Below, piece after piece: positions 9,366 to 17,443 of a stretch of 64,000 nt of DNA (the stretch's first letter is position 1; the number at the start of each line of letters is the position of its first letter). The notes beneath the pieces were generated by a model that made no database searches, had not been told where the DNA came from, and saw only the letters and a program-made list of their open reading frames with translations. The DNA is from an uncultured Glaciecola sp. (GTDB lineage Bacteria > Pseudomonadota > Gammaproteobacteria > Enterobacterales > Alteromonadaceae). The position numbers and the translations under genes were made by a program. The stretch is taken from NCBI GenBank assembly GCA_947496235.1, contig CANMCE010000010.1, positions 87,563-151,562 on the forward strand, written 5' to 3'.

Positions 9366-10289
9366 TCATTCCGTTGGTATCTCTATTGTCAGCGAAATTT
9401 CATCTCCATTTCGCAATAATTGTAAATCTAGCCATTCTTCGCTTTGTAGCAGCCTTACAGCTTCAATAGCTTCTTCAGGATTTGACAAATCTAGGCCATT
9501 TAGTTCGGTAATAATATCGCCATTTTCTAGCCCTACAGCTTCAAAAAACTCTGGTTTATTGCCGGGCGCTACTTTATAGCCAACCAAACCCTCATTATTT
9601 TGCTCAGGGGATAGTCGAATGAATTCAGAAAAGGATGCAGGGGAGGCTCTTACTTGATCACGAATATCTCTGACATCATCTTGGTCTAATTGTGGGTTTT
9701 GATTTCGTGATTGTTGAGTTTGTTGGCGGTTTTGTTCAATTCGAGCGTTTGCTTCGTCATAATCTATCCCTTCTAGCATGAGGGTTTCTCGAACTTGGCG
9801 GTTCTTTATGATGACTCTGTCTTTATATATTTCTTCGAGGGTGACGTTTGTACCTTCTATGGTATCGCCAATGGCATAGGTCGCTTGATTGTTTCTGTAA
9901 GCTATTACGGCTGCACCTTTGCCTTGTTCTGAGCTTGCGACTACGCCAGATAACAATAAATTTAGTTGGGTTTCTGGAGCTTCGGTAATTTCTTCAACCT
10001 TTTGCTGTGGCGGCGCTTGTTCAACGTCCCCAAAAAGATTTAAATCTAGTAGTGCATTGAGGTTGGTTTTTGTTTGATCCGTCCCGATATTCTGACCACT
10101 ATTAACTGAGGGTTGAAAATTGGCTGATTGAACTTCTGGTTGCGGAATGAGTGACCAAGTAAGTTTGGCGAGTACGGATAGCAGATAAATACTCAATAAA
10201 ATAACCACCAAGAGGACAAGTTTAGTATCATGTCTTCTGTAGATTTGTTGGATGGGTTCAACTATCTGGGTATTGATGGTGCTACTCAC
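9366..10289 (-). CDS. gspC: type II secretion coupling protein GspC
   Basis: 307 residues. GspC joins the inner-membrane platform to the secretin. It has one membrane helix (about residues 24-46, LVLLVVILLSIYLLSVLAKL), a periplasmic HR domain (about 75-175, with LLLSGVVAS and AVIAYRNNQATYAIGD) and a C-terminal PDZ domain (about 225-305, with ENGDIITELNGLDLSNPEEA). It is the first gene of the operon, transcribed away from hslR; the promoter must lie in the 110-bp divergent gap. Confidence 0.94.
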   Translation of the reverse strand: MSSTINTQIVEPIQQIYRRHDTKLVLLVVILLSIYLLSVLAKLTWSLIPQPEVQSANFQPSVNSGQNIGTDQTKTNLNALLDLNLFGDVEQAPPQQKVEEITEAPETQLNLLLSGVVASSEQGKGAAVIAYRNNQATYAIGDTIEGTNVTLEEIYKDRVIIKNRQVRETLMLEGIDYDEANARIEQNRQQTQQSRNQNPQLDQDDVRDIRDQVRASPASFSEFIRLSPEQNNEGLVGYKVAPGNKPEFFEAVGLENGDIITELNGLDLSNPEEAIEAVRLLQSEEWLDLQLLRNGDEISLTIEIPTE

Positions 10290-10399
10290 TGAATTTTGGC
10301 TAATTTCCTAAGACTGCTTATCATATCGACTCCGAGCGGTATGAACAATAGCAAGAACACAATTGTGATGAAAGTTTAACAAATATTGGAGATTTTGAT

Positions 10400-10825
10400 T
10401 TGGCTGGACAGTCCAGGAAACAAAAATCACCCGCTGAGGATAATAAGCAAGTTCGGCTTGATAAATGGCTCTGGGCGGCCCGTTTTTGTAAAACACGCTC
10501 GATAGCAAGAGATTGGGTTCAGGCGGGCAAAGTCCACTATAATGGACAAAGAGCAAAAGCCAGTAAGGTTGTGGAAGTGGGCGCCCAAATTAAAATTCCA
10601 GCCGGTTTTGATCAAAAAGTGATAGTTGTAGATAAAATTGCAGATAAGCGACTCAGCGCTGAATTCGCGGTCCAATTATACACTGAAACTCAAGAGAGTA
10701 TTGAGCGTCGAGAAACGAATAAACAGGCTCGGCAACTTAGTGCTTTTCATAGTCCTCGCCCTGACCAGAGGCCGGATAAAAAACAACGAAGACAAATTAT
10801 AAAGATTAAGCATCAGGATTCATAA
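10400..10825 (+). CDS. hslR: ribosome-associated heat shock protein Hsp15
   Basis: Hsp15 binds stalled 50S subunits carrying a nascent chain and helps recycle them. The S4 RNA-binding domain is clear (VRLDKWLWAARFCKTRSIARDWVQAGKVHYNGQRAKASKVV), as is the basic C-terminus RPDQRPDKKQRRQIIKIKH. The likely start is TTG at 10400: GGAGA lies 7 bp upstream and no ATG fits in frame. The palindrome CTGGACAGTCCAG begins 4 bases into the gene and supplies residues 2-6, AGQSR, ahead of the conserved region. The TAA overlaps the hslO ATG, so the two are coupled. Confidence 0.93.
   Translation: MAGQSRKQKSPAEDNKQVRLDKWLWAARFCKTRSIARDWVQAGKVHYNGQRAKASKVVEVGAQIKIPAGFDQKVIVVDKIADKRLSAEFAVQLYTETQESIERRETNKQARQLSAFHSPRPDQRPDKKQRRQIIKIKHQDS
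10404..10416. repeat. REP-like 13-bp palindrome at the 5' end of hslR
   Basis: A perfect CTGGACAGTCCAG immediately after the TTG start. With flanking bases it shares GCTGGACAGTCCAGGAAA with the copy in the neighbouring hslO gene; both encode A-G-Q-S-R-K. Located where a hairpin in the mRNA could affect initiation. Confidence 0.85.
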
Positions 10826-11724
10826 TGACAGATAAATTAACGCGATTTTTGTTTGATAATCACTCTGTACGAGGTGAAATCGTGCAATTGGAAGATTCAT
10901 TCCAACAAATATTAGCAGCAAGCCAATACCCAGAAATTATCGGTAATCTACTGGGTGAATTAATGGCGGCTTGCAGCTTGTTGACTGCGACACTGAAGTT
11001 TGAAGGAGAAATAACCCTGCAATTACAAGGTGAGGGTTATGTTAAGTATGCAGTAATTCATGGAACTCATAATCAGGCGCTTAAAGGTGTCGCGCGGTGG
11101 GATAAAGAACTTACAGATCCACCTAGTGAATTTTCAAAGATGTTTGAAAAGGGCTTTTTGGCAATAACCATAACGCCGAAAGAGGGAGAACGATATCAGG
11201 GGATTGTTGCCCTAGATAAGGACAATCTTGGTGCTTGCTTGGAAAGCTATTTTGAGCAATCCGAACAGTTGCCCACAAAAGTTGTTCTTTTTGCTGATGC
11301 TGGACAGTCCAGGAAAGCTGGTGGAATTCTTTTGCAAATCATTCCTACCTCCAGTGAAACCAGCAGCGCGGAGGAAAATCCCTCATTTCAACATCTAAGT
11401 GTGTTAGCCAATACGTTAACTTCAGATGAGCTTTTGCATTTATCAGATTTAGACATTTTGCATCGTTTATACCATGAAGAAGAAGTTCGGTTAGTCGGGG
11501 AGAAAGAAGTTTCTTTTCGATGTGACTGTTCCAAGGCTAGAAGTGCTGTAGCGCTGCGAAATATAGACAAAGTCGAACTTCTCAATATTGTAGAGGAGGA
11601 TGGGGCCGTTCGAATGAATTGCCAATTCTGTCATACAGAGTATTTGTTCGATAGTTTTGATATCGAAAGTATTCACAACGACAGTTATGATTTTTCGGAC
11701 ACCGCAAAAGATTCTAAACATTAG
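10825..11724 (+). CDS. hslO: redox-regulated chaperonin Hsp33
   Basis: 299 residues. Hsp33 is a cytosolic holdase switched on by oxidation and unfolding. The C-terminal zinc centre is complete: CDCS (about residues 234-237) and CQFC (about 266-269). Other conserved segments are LLGELMAACSLLTATLKFEGEITLQLQGEG and GGILLQIIP. Coupled to hslR by a one-base overlap. A copy of the palindrome lies at 11300-11312 and encodes AGQSR at the loop where E. coli Hsp33 has a differently sequenced segment of similar length, so it looks like a substitution more than a net insertion. Confidence 0.96.
   Translation: MTDKLTRFLFDNHSVRGEIVQLEDSFQQILAASQYPEIIGNLLGELMAACSLLTATLKFEGEITLQLQGEGYVKYAVIHGTHNQALKGVARWDKELTDPPSEFSKMFEKGFLAITITPKEGERYQGIVALDKDNLGACLESYFEQSEQLPTKVVLFADAGQSRKAGGILLQIIPTSSETSSAEENPSFQHLSVLANTLTSDELLHLSDLDILHRLYHEEEVRLVGEKEVSFRCDCSKARSAVALRNIDKVELLNIVEEDGAVRMNCQFCHTEYLFDSFDIESIHNDSYDFSDTAKDSKH
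11300..11312. repeat. REP-like 13-bp palindrome inside hslO
   Basis: A perfect CTGGACAGTCCAG, read in frame as A-G-Q-S-R just before the conserved AGGILLQ strand of Hsp33. Confidence 0.85.
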
Positions 11725-11747
11725 TTGTTTGTATGTTTAATCGATTG

Positions 11748-11835
11748 CTGGACAGTCTAGTCAGTTTGATATGAAAAGATATGTGCTCTTATCTGCTTAG
11801 ACTGTCCAGATATTTACCTTGCTTGGACAGTCCAG
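11748..11835. repeat. cluster of three 13-bp palindromes between hslO and envZ
   Basis: CTGGACAGTCTAG (11748-11760), TTAGACTGTCCAG (11797-11809) and TTGGACAGTCCAG (11823-11835). The first two form an inverted pair spanning 62 bp whose arms match at 12 of 13 positions; the DNA between contains a smaller AGATA...TATCT inverted repeat. The cluster fills the gap between the convergent hslO and envZ genes and no other terminator is visible there, so it may form the 3' ends of both transcripts. Confidence 0.85.
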
Positions 11836-11874
11836 ACATTATCAGTCATTTTCATGTGGAAAAAATGTAATTAA

Positions 11875-13194
11875 CTAGTGCTTAGAAAGCTGTCGGTTAG
11901 ACATAAAGACTGGCAACGTAAACCCTGCCTCTAAGCCACCATCTGAATGATTTGAAAAGGCAATTTGACCGCCATGTCCTTCGACTATCCGTTTTATTAT
12001 TGCTAGACCTAAGCCTGAACCTTGAGAACCCCTTGCTTTGTCACCTTGTTCAAACGGATTAAACAGTTTTTCCATTTCACTATCGGCAATTCCATTTCCA
12101 AAATCTTTTACTGCAACATACAAGGTCCGTGTCTTTTCTGAAAACCTGCTCTTAATGACTATATCTGGACTTCCATATCGAAAAGCATTCTCGATAAGAT
12201 TTTCAATTACGCGCTTAATGCTGATGAGTCTCACTTTTACTTTAGGGGAATCTCGAAGATCAAGGGTAATATTATGATTTTCATCGAATCTTCTTAGTTC
12301 TGCTAGCTCTTCGATAATATGGTTGATTGAGACTAACGTAAGTTTCTCTTCCCTGTCTTGGCGGGCAAAATCGATAAACTGGTCAATTATCGCATTCATA
12401 TCTTCGATATCGTGCTCTATCCCTTCCTTTATCCAATTGTGTTCGTCCGGTAACATTTCACTGGAAAGCCGAATACGCGTCAAAGGTGTGCGTAAATCGT
12501 GGGATATGCCCGCAGTCATTAGGTTCCTATCGGCTTCTAATTGTCGGATGTTAGCCGACATTTTATTAAACGCTTGAGTAACAGCAACCATCTCAGAACT
12601 GCCTTCTAAAGGAAGCGGTTCAGGAAACTTGCCATGGCCAACGTTGATTGCTGCTTTTTGTAACGCTTGTAAAGGACGATTTAATCTGCGAACAAATAAC
12701 CATCCGCCGAATACACTTAACGCGCCAATCACAATGAAATACATACTGAGTGGGGATACGTCCGTTTCTGCTATCCCTTCCAATGGTATAGATAACCATG
12801 TGTCTTTAGATTCATATGGTTTAATCCACACCATGTAATCTTTACCTGGCTTAATTCGCACTTCTATGTTTTTGTTAAGCTTTTCAGAAATCTCTTGGGA
12901 CATGTAGTCGTAGTAGGTGGCATTACTGATACCAGCGTGCATGGCACTTAAATTGTCATGAAAATCAATACCACTAACTTGTTTTAACTTGTATTTTTCT
13001 TCGTTTGATAAGGTGTCGACCCCACTTACCAACAAAGATGAAAGTTGATTGGCTACTAGACTATTAATTTGTGAATAACTTGGATTAATAAAATAATGTG
13101 TCACCGAAAGATATGAAACTAACTGATTTATAAGCAACAAACCGCCTATTAACATGGCGGTTTGAGCAAAAGTACTTTTCGGTGAGAAACGCAT
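11875..13194 (-). CDS. envZ: osmosensor histidine kinase EnvZ
   Basis: 439 residues, standard for EnvZ. Two membrane helices (about 12-32 and 145-165) bracket a periplasmic domain, followed by HAMP, the H-box MTAGISHDLRTPLTRIRL with the phosphoacceptor His, the N-box ENLIENAFRYG, and G-boxes DFGNGI and GSGLGLAI. It phosphorylates OmpR encoded 6 bp upstream. Found beside ompR as in other gammaproteobacteria. Confidence 0.95.
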   Translation of the reverse strand: MRFSPKSTFAQTAMLIGGLLLINQLVSYLSVTHYFINPSYSQINSLVANQLSSLLVSGVDTLSNEEKYKLKQVSGIDFHDNLSAMHAGISNATYYDYMSQEISEKLNKNIEVRIKPGKDYMVWIKPYESKDTWLSIPLEGIAETDVSPLSMYFIVIGALSVFGGWLFVRRLNRPLQALQKAAINVGHGKFPEPLPLEGSSEMVAVTQAFNKMSANIRQLEADRNLMTAGISHDLRTPLTRIRLSSEMLPDEHNWIKEGIEHDIEDMNAIIDQFIDFARQDREEKLTLVSINHIIEELAELRRFDENHNITLDLRDSPKVKVRLISIKRVIENLIENAFRYGSPDIVIKSRFSEKTRTLYVAVKDFGNGIADSEMEKLFNPFEQGDKARGSQGSGLGLAIIKRIVEGHGGQIAFSNHSDGGLEAGFTLPVFMSNRQLSKH

Positions 13195-13200
13195 GATGGG

Positions 13201-13926
13201 TTAACTTGCCATTTCTCCGTCGGGGACGAATACATAGCCTAACCCCCAAACAGTTTGAATATACCGAGGATTAGCAGGATCTTCTTCCAACATGCGACGC
13301 AAACGGGAGACTTGAACATCAATGCTTCTTTCTAACGCACTATAATCACGACCTCTGGCTAAATTCATTAATTTATCCCGAGAAAGGGGCTCTCTTGGAT
13401 GAGTCACCAAAGATTTTAGTACTGCAAATTCACCACTAGTTAATGACATGTTTTTTTCTCCGTCATTCATTTCTCTAGTAGCAAGATTTAAACTGTATGT
13501 CCCAAACCTAACGATTTGCTCCGCCTGACTTGGAGCGCCTGGCGCTTCAGACGTTTTTCGTCTGAGAACGGCTTTCACTCTTGCTAGTAACTCCCTTGGA
13601 TTAAAGGGTTTGGGTAAATAATCATCTGCACCCATTTCTAAGCCAATGATTCTGTCAACCTCATCGCCTTTAGCCGTGAGCATTATGATGGGAATTTCGT
13701 TTTCTTGTTGGCGAAGTCGTCTACAAATAGAAAGTCCATCTTCATCAGGAAGCATTAAATCCAGAACCAAAAGATGAAAGTTTTCTCTTTCTAACAGTCT
13801 GTCCATTTGTTCACTGTTAGCCGCACTTCGTACTTGATAACTTTGCTCTTGTAAATAACGTTCAAGTAGAGAGCGTAATCTCATGTCATCATCAACAACT
13901 AAGATTTTGGTCGTTTCTTGTCTCAT
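13201..13926 (-). CDS. ompR: response regulator OmpR
   Basis: 241 residues. N-terminal receiver domain with acidic pocket DDD, phosphoacceptor in LLVLDLMLPDEDG, and conserved Lys in LPKPFNPRELLARVKAVLRR; C-terminal winged helix ending RRMLEEDPANPRYIQTVWGLGYVFVPDG, close to E. coli OmpR. Controls outer-membrane porin and envelope genes with EnvZ. First gene of the ompR-envZ operon. Confidence 0.96.
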   Translation of the reverse strand: MRQETTKILVVDDDMRLRSLLERYLQEQSYQVRSAANSEQMDRLLERENFHLLVLDLMLPDEDGLSICRRLRQQENEIPIIMLTAKGDEVDRIIGLEMGADDYLPKPFNPRELLARVKAVLRRKTSEAPGAPSQAEQIVRFGTYSLNLATREMNDGEKNMSLTSGEFAVLKSLVTHPREPLSRDKLMNLARGRDYSALERSIDVQVSRLRRMLEEDPANPRYIQTVWGLGYVFVPDGEMAS

Positions 13927-14016
13927 CTATACAATATCCAACTTTTCCATGCTGTTACTATATGGCAAAAAGTATGCTTAAGCCAAGCAAGTGATTGTAT
14001 CATTTTGTTTCTAATA

Positions 14017-14919
14017 TCAATTATCTGCAACCCAATCCACTTGAAATCCCGCCCTGCGCTTCTTCTCCATGAGCTCTTCTATCAATGGTGTTAAAATCAA
14101 CTCCATGGCGAGCCCCATTTTTCCGCCTGGCACTACTAGTGTATTGACTCTAGACATAAACGCCCCATCAATCATTTGTAGCAAATAAGGGAAATTCACA
14201 TTTCTCATTTCACGACGAAACCTAACGACGACAAAGCTTTCATCTTGTGATGGAATTTCCCGTGCACTAAACGGGTTCGAAGTATCCACTGTTGGTACGC
14301 GTTGGAAATTTATGTGAGTGCGAGAAAATTGTGGAGTTATATATTGAAAATAGTCGTCCAAGCTTCTAACAATACTGCTCATTACGGCATCTCTTGAATG
14401 ACCTCTGTCCGTCGTATCTCTAACAATTTTTTGAATCCATTCAAGATTTACAATAGGGACCATGCCTACAAGCAAGTCAACATGCGCTGCTACATCATTG
14501 GTTTCGGTTTTAACCCCACCGTGTAAGCCTTCATAGAACAATAAATCAGTGTTTTCTGGTAACGCCTGCCATGGCGTAAATGTTCCTGGCATTTGATTAA
14601 AAGGAACGGCTTCATCAAAAGTATGTAAATATTGTCGAAATTGACCTTGTCCTGACTGGCTATATTGCTGAAATAATTGTTCTAGCAACTCAAAATCGTT
14701 AGCTTTAGGACCAAAGTAACTGATATGCCTTCCTTGCTCTCTTGCTTTACGGATTTCAACTTCCATCTCAGGGCGAGTGAATCGATGAAAGCTATCACCG
14801 CCGACGGTTGCCGCGACAATTTTTAAGTTTCTAAAAATATGACGAATAGCATTTGTGGTCGTTGTTGTGCCGGCGCCTGAGGACCCGGTTATAGCAATAA
14901 TTGGATGTTTTACTGACAT
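14017..14919 (-). CDS. prkB: PrkB-type phosphoribulokinase-like protein
   Basis: 300 residues with the P-loop AITGSSGAGTTTTTNAI at residues 9-25 and phosphoribulokinase/uridine kinase features such as VGGDSFHRF, FYEGLHGG and MVPIVNLEWIQKIVRDT. It matches the single-gene phosphoribulokinase homologue found in many gammaproteobacteria that lack RuBisCO (E. coli prkB). Its physiological substrate outside autotrophs is not established. It is a monocistronic minus-strand gene upstream of ompR; no RuBisCO or other Calvin cycle gene is nearby. Confidence 0.88.
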   Translation of the reverse strand: MSVKHPIIAITGSSGAGTTTTTNAIRHIFRNLKIVAATVGGDSFHRFTRPEMEVEIRKAREQGRHISYFGPKANDFELLEQLFQQYSQSGQGQFRQYLHTFDEAVPFNQMPGTFTPWQALPENTDLLFYEGLHGGVKTETNDVAAHVDLLVGMVPIVNLEWIQKIVRDTTDRGHSRDAVMSSIVRSLDDYFQYITPQFSRTHINFQRVPTVDTSNPFSAREIPSQDESFVVVRFRREMRNVNFPYLLQMIDGAFMSRVNTLVVPGGKMGLAMELILTPLIEELMEKKRRAGFQVDWVADN

Positions 14920-15053
14920 GGCATAAGTAGCTTTTTTTCTACTTTTATACGGCTTGAGTAAACAGAGGTCAAGGTTTTTGTCTGGCGAGCAAACCGCCTT
15001 TTGTCGATTATTAAGCGCTTAGAGTAAGTAGGAATAAGCCTCTTGTCAGTTGT

Positions 15054-15124
15054 TTGGACAGTCTAGAAAAACTAAATGGAGATCTATTTTAGTTACTACA
15101 GTAGATACTTTTTGGACTGTCCAA
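15054..15124. repeat. inverted pair of 13-bp palindromes upstream of the RAYT gene
   Basis: TTGGACAGTCTAG (15054-15066) and TTGGACTGTCCAA (15112-15124) are inverted copies spanning 71 bp; the interior holds a further inverted repeat (ACTAAA...TTTTAGT). The pair ends 87 bp before the transposase ATG. RAYT genes are typically flanked by the REP they mobilise, so this position suggests which repeat belongs to this enzyme. Confidence 0.8.
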
Positions 15125-15211
15125 GTTTTCTTATTTGTTTCTTTAAATGATAAAAAACCGTTCAAGGGTACAGTTACTCAAATTTTTTACTCTTGTTAAT
15201 CTGAACCCATT

Positions 15212-16120
15212 ATGACGATTGCAAGAAAATACCTAATATCACTAGAGGATACTCGCTACTACCATGTTATCTCTCGAGTAGCGAGGCAGTCCTTTTTACT
15301 TGGAAAAGACTATCTTTCTGGAAAGTCTTTTGAGCACAGACGTGCCTGGGTGGAAAACAGAATGTCAACCTTGGCAGATGTTTTTGCAATTGATGTTCTA
15401 TCCTACAGTATTATGCACAATCACACCCATCAAGTGCTACACGTAAATGTAGAAAAAGCCCTTGCGCTAAGCGATGTCGAAGTACTTAAAAGATGGTCTT
15501 TTATTGGTAAGCTAGATAAGCTTTGCAAACAATATTTAAATCCTGAAGCACGGATTAAATTAGATGAATTTCAAATTGCTCATGTTCTTGACTGTGTTGA
15601 CAAGTTCAGAAGTCAAATGACCAGTATTAGTTGTTATATGCGATATCTAAACGAGCATATTGCCAAAAAAGCGAATAAAGAAGATGGCTGCAAAGGGCAT
15701 TTTTGGGACGGGAGATTCAAGTCTCAAGCTATTTTAGACATTGAGACCTTATTTCACTGTATGGCCTATGTAGATTTGAATCCTGTCAGGGCTGGATTCG
15801 AAACGAGTTTCCATGAAGCAAAATTCACCGGGGTTTTTCATCGTTTATACAAACAGCCGCAGCAAAAAACACTGCTTCCACTCTTTACTGCCAATCTTGA
15901 ATGCCTAGAGAAAATAATCTCCAAGGTTACGCTAACTGAATATATTGCAATTTTGCTTGAGAAATCAGCGAAGATTAAAAGTGAGAAAGGAGTACCGAGT
16001 TCAGACCCCAGTTTAAACTTTGAAAAAATCTATGGAAACGTGGCTGGAAGAGAGGAGAAGGTAGATAAATTTTTGGCTAAAATGAAAAGTAGGAGGGCTA
16101 AAAAAAGCCCTCCCCATTAA
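15212..16120 (+). CDS. REP-associated tyrosine transposase (RAYT, Y1/HUH family)
   Basis: 302 residues with the IS200/Y1-type fold. The HUH motif is HTH in YSIMHNHTHQVLHV (about residues 67-80), and the region YMRYLNEHIAKKANKEDGCKGHFWDGRFKSQ followed by AYVDLNPVRAG is diagnostic of the larger transposase-like proteins of this class in Alteromonadales. Such enzymes cut single-stranded DNA at REP hairpins and are single-copy domesticated genes rather than IS elements. No typical IS200 ends surround it. The extreme C-terminus (RRAKKSPPH) is encoded within a terminator-like inverted repeat. The ribosome site upstream of the ATG is weak. The catalytic Tyr cannot be assigned with confidence by eye. 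Confidence 0.82.
   Translation: MTIARKYLISLEDTRYYHVISRVARQSFLLGKDYLSGKSFEHRRAWVENRMSTLADVFAIDVLSYSIMHNHTHQVLHVNVEKALALSDVEVLKRWSFIGKLDKLCKQYLNPEARIKLDEFQIAHVLDCVDKFRSQMTSISCYMRYLNEHIAKKANKEDGCKGHFWDGRFKSQAILDIETLFHCMAYVDLNPVRAGFETSFHEAKFTGVFHRLYKQPQQKTLLPLFTANLECLEKIISKVTLTEYIAILLEKSAKIKSEKGVPSSDPSLNFEKIYGNVAGREEKVDKFLAKMKSRRAKKSPPH
16092..16113. terminator. bidirectional terminator between RAYT and purD
   Basis: GGAGGGCT and AGCCCTCC form a perfect 8-bp stem around an A-rich loop, between the convergent RAYT and purHD genes. In the minus direction the loop is T-rich and TACTTTTCATTTT follows. It overlaps the last codons of the transposase gene. Confidence 0.6.
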
Positions 16121-16132
16121 ATTATTAATAGC

Positions 16133-17428
16133 CTAACTATTGTCAGACTTTTCTCTTGCGATGGCTCGGTAACCTATGTCAGTTCTACAAAACATGTTGT
16201 GCCAAGAAATTTTCTTTATTTCCGCGTAAGCGCGCGCTTGAGCTTCAGTTACTGTATCTCCCAAGCTTGTGACACATAAAACTCGACCACCATTGGTTAA
16301 TAAACCTTCTTCTCGCATGATTGTTGCAGCGTGGAAGACCTTAGTATTGGTTTCGTCAACATCTTCAAGACCAGAAATCAATTTACCTGTAGGATAATCC
16401 CAAGGATATCCACCTGCTGCGAGCACAACACCCACAGCTGCTCTTGGATCAAATTCAATTTCGCATTCATCTAATTTGCCTTGGCAAGCCTTCAGACATA
16501 ACTCCGCAAGATCTGATTTTAATCGCATCATAATAGGCTGAGTTTCAGGATCACCACATCGACAATTAAATTCTATGACTTTAGGATCTCCATTCTGATC
16601 AATCATTAGACCCGCATATAGAAACCCTTTATACGGGGTTCCTTCGGAAATCATTCCTTCCATCGTAGGTAGGATAACTTGCTGCATAATCTTGTCATGT
16701 ATTTCCGGAGTGACCACAGGGGCAGGAGAATAAGCGCCCATTCCACCCGTGTTAGGTCCTTTGTCTTGATTGTAAGCACGCTTATGATCTTGACTTGTTG
16801 CTAGAGGCAATACATTTTGGCCATCACACATAACAATGAAACTAGCTTCTTCGCCTTCCAAAAATTCTTCAACAACGACCCTGCTACCTGCATCACCGAA
16901 TTTATTTTCGGACAACATATCTTGAATAGCATCGATTGCTTCTTTTTCAGTCATAGCAACGATTACGCCCTTTCCTGCAGCCAATCCATCCGCTTTTATA
17001 ACGATGGGAGCCCCTTTTATTTTCACATAATTGATGGCTTTTTCTTCGTCGTCAAAGGTCTGGTATTCAGCTGTTGGAATTTTATATTTTGCAAGAAAAT
17101 CCTTACAAAATGACTTTGAGGATTCTAGTTGAGCAGCTGCCTGAGTTGGTCCAAAAATTAAAGCATCATTTTCTTCGAAGTAATCGACGATTCCGCGGGC
17201 AAGGGGATCTTCTGGTCCAACAACGGTTAGTTCTATGCCTAGCTCTTTTACTTGTTTGAGAAGAGTTTCTTTGTCATATTCAAAAAGTCTAATGCGAGTT
17301 ACTTTTGGTTCTTGTTCAATCCCCGAATTTGCGAATGCTACATAAACTTGCTCTACATTAGGTGATTTGGCAAGACTGTAGGCTAATGCATGTTCCCGCC
17401 CACCACGGCCGATGACCAAAACTTTCAT
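16133..17428 (-). CDS. purD: phosphoribosylamine-glycine ligase
   Basis: 431 residues, the family's normal size. PurD makes glycinamide ribonucleotide in the second step of purine synthesis. The start MKVLVIGRGGREHALAYSLAKS, the ATP-grasp motifs IKADGLAAGKGVIVA and EFNCRCGDPETQPIM are all typical; many PurD proteins have EFNVRFGDPE at the last motif, so the CRCGDPE variant is notable and shared with relatives of this group. 15 bp downstream of purH, as in the gammaproteobacterial purHD operon. Confidence 0.97.
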   Translation of the reverse strand: MKVLVIGRGGREHALAYSLAKSPNVEQVYVAFANSGIEQEPKVTRIRLFEYDKETLLKQVKELGIELTVVGPEDPLARGIVDYFEENDALIFGPTQAAAQLESSKSFCKDFLAKYKIPTAEYQTFDDEEKAINYVKIKGAPIVIKADGLAAGKGVIVAMTEKEAIDAIQDMLSENKFGDAGSRVVVEEFLEGEEASFIVMCDGQNVLPLATSQDHKRAYNQDKGPNTGGMGAYSPAPVVTPEIHDKIMQQVILPTMEGMISEGTPYKGFLYAGLMIDQNGDPKVIEFNCRCGDPETQPIMMRLKSDLAELCLKACQGKLDECEIEFDPRAAVGVVLAAGGYPWDYPTGKLISGLEDVDETNTKVFHAATIMREEGLLTNGGRVLCVTSLGDTVTEAQARAYAEIKKISWHNMFCRTDIGYRAIAREKSDNS

Positions 17429-17443
17429 CTGTGATTCTCCATA

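Noticed and set aside
14017..14919. Phosphoribulokinase as evidence of carbon fixation
   Set aside because: It is the prkB type widespread in non-autotrophic gammaproteobacteria, and no RuBisCO or other Calvin cycle gene is present.
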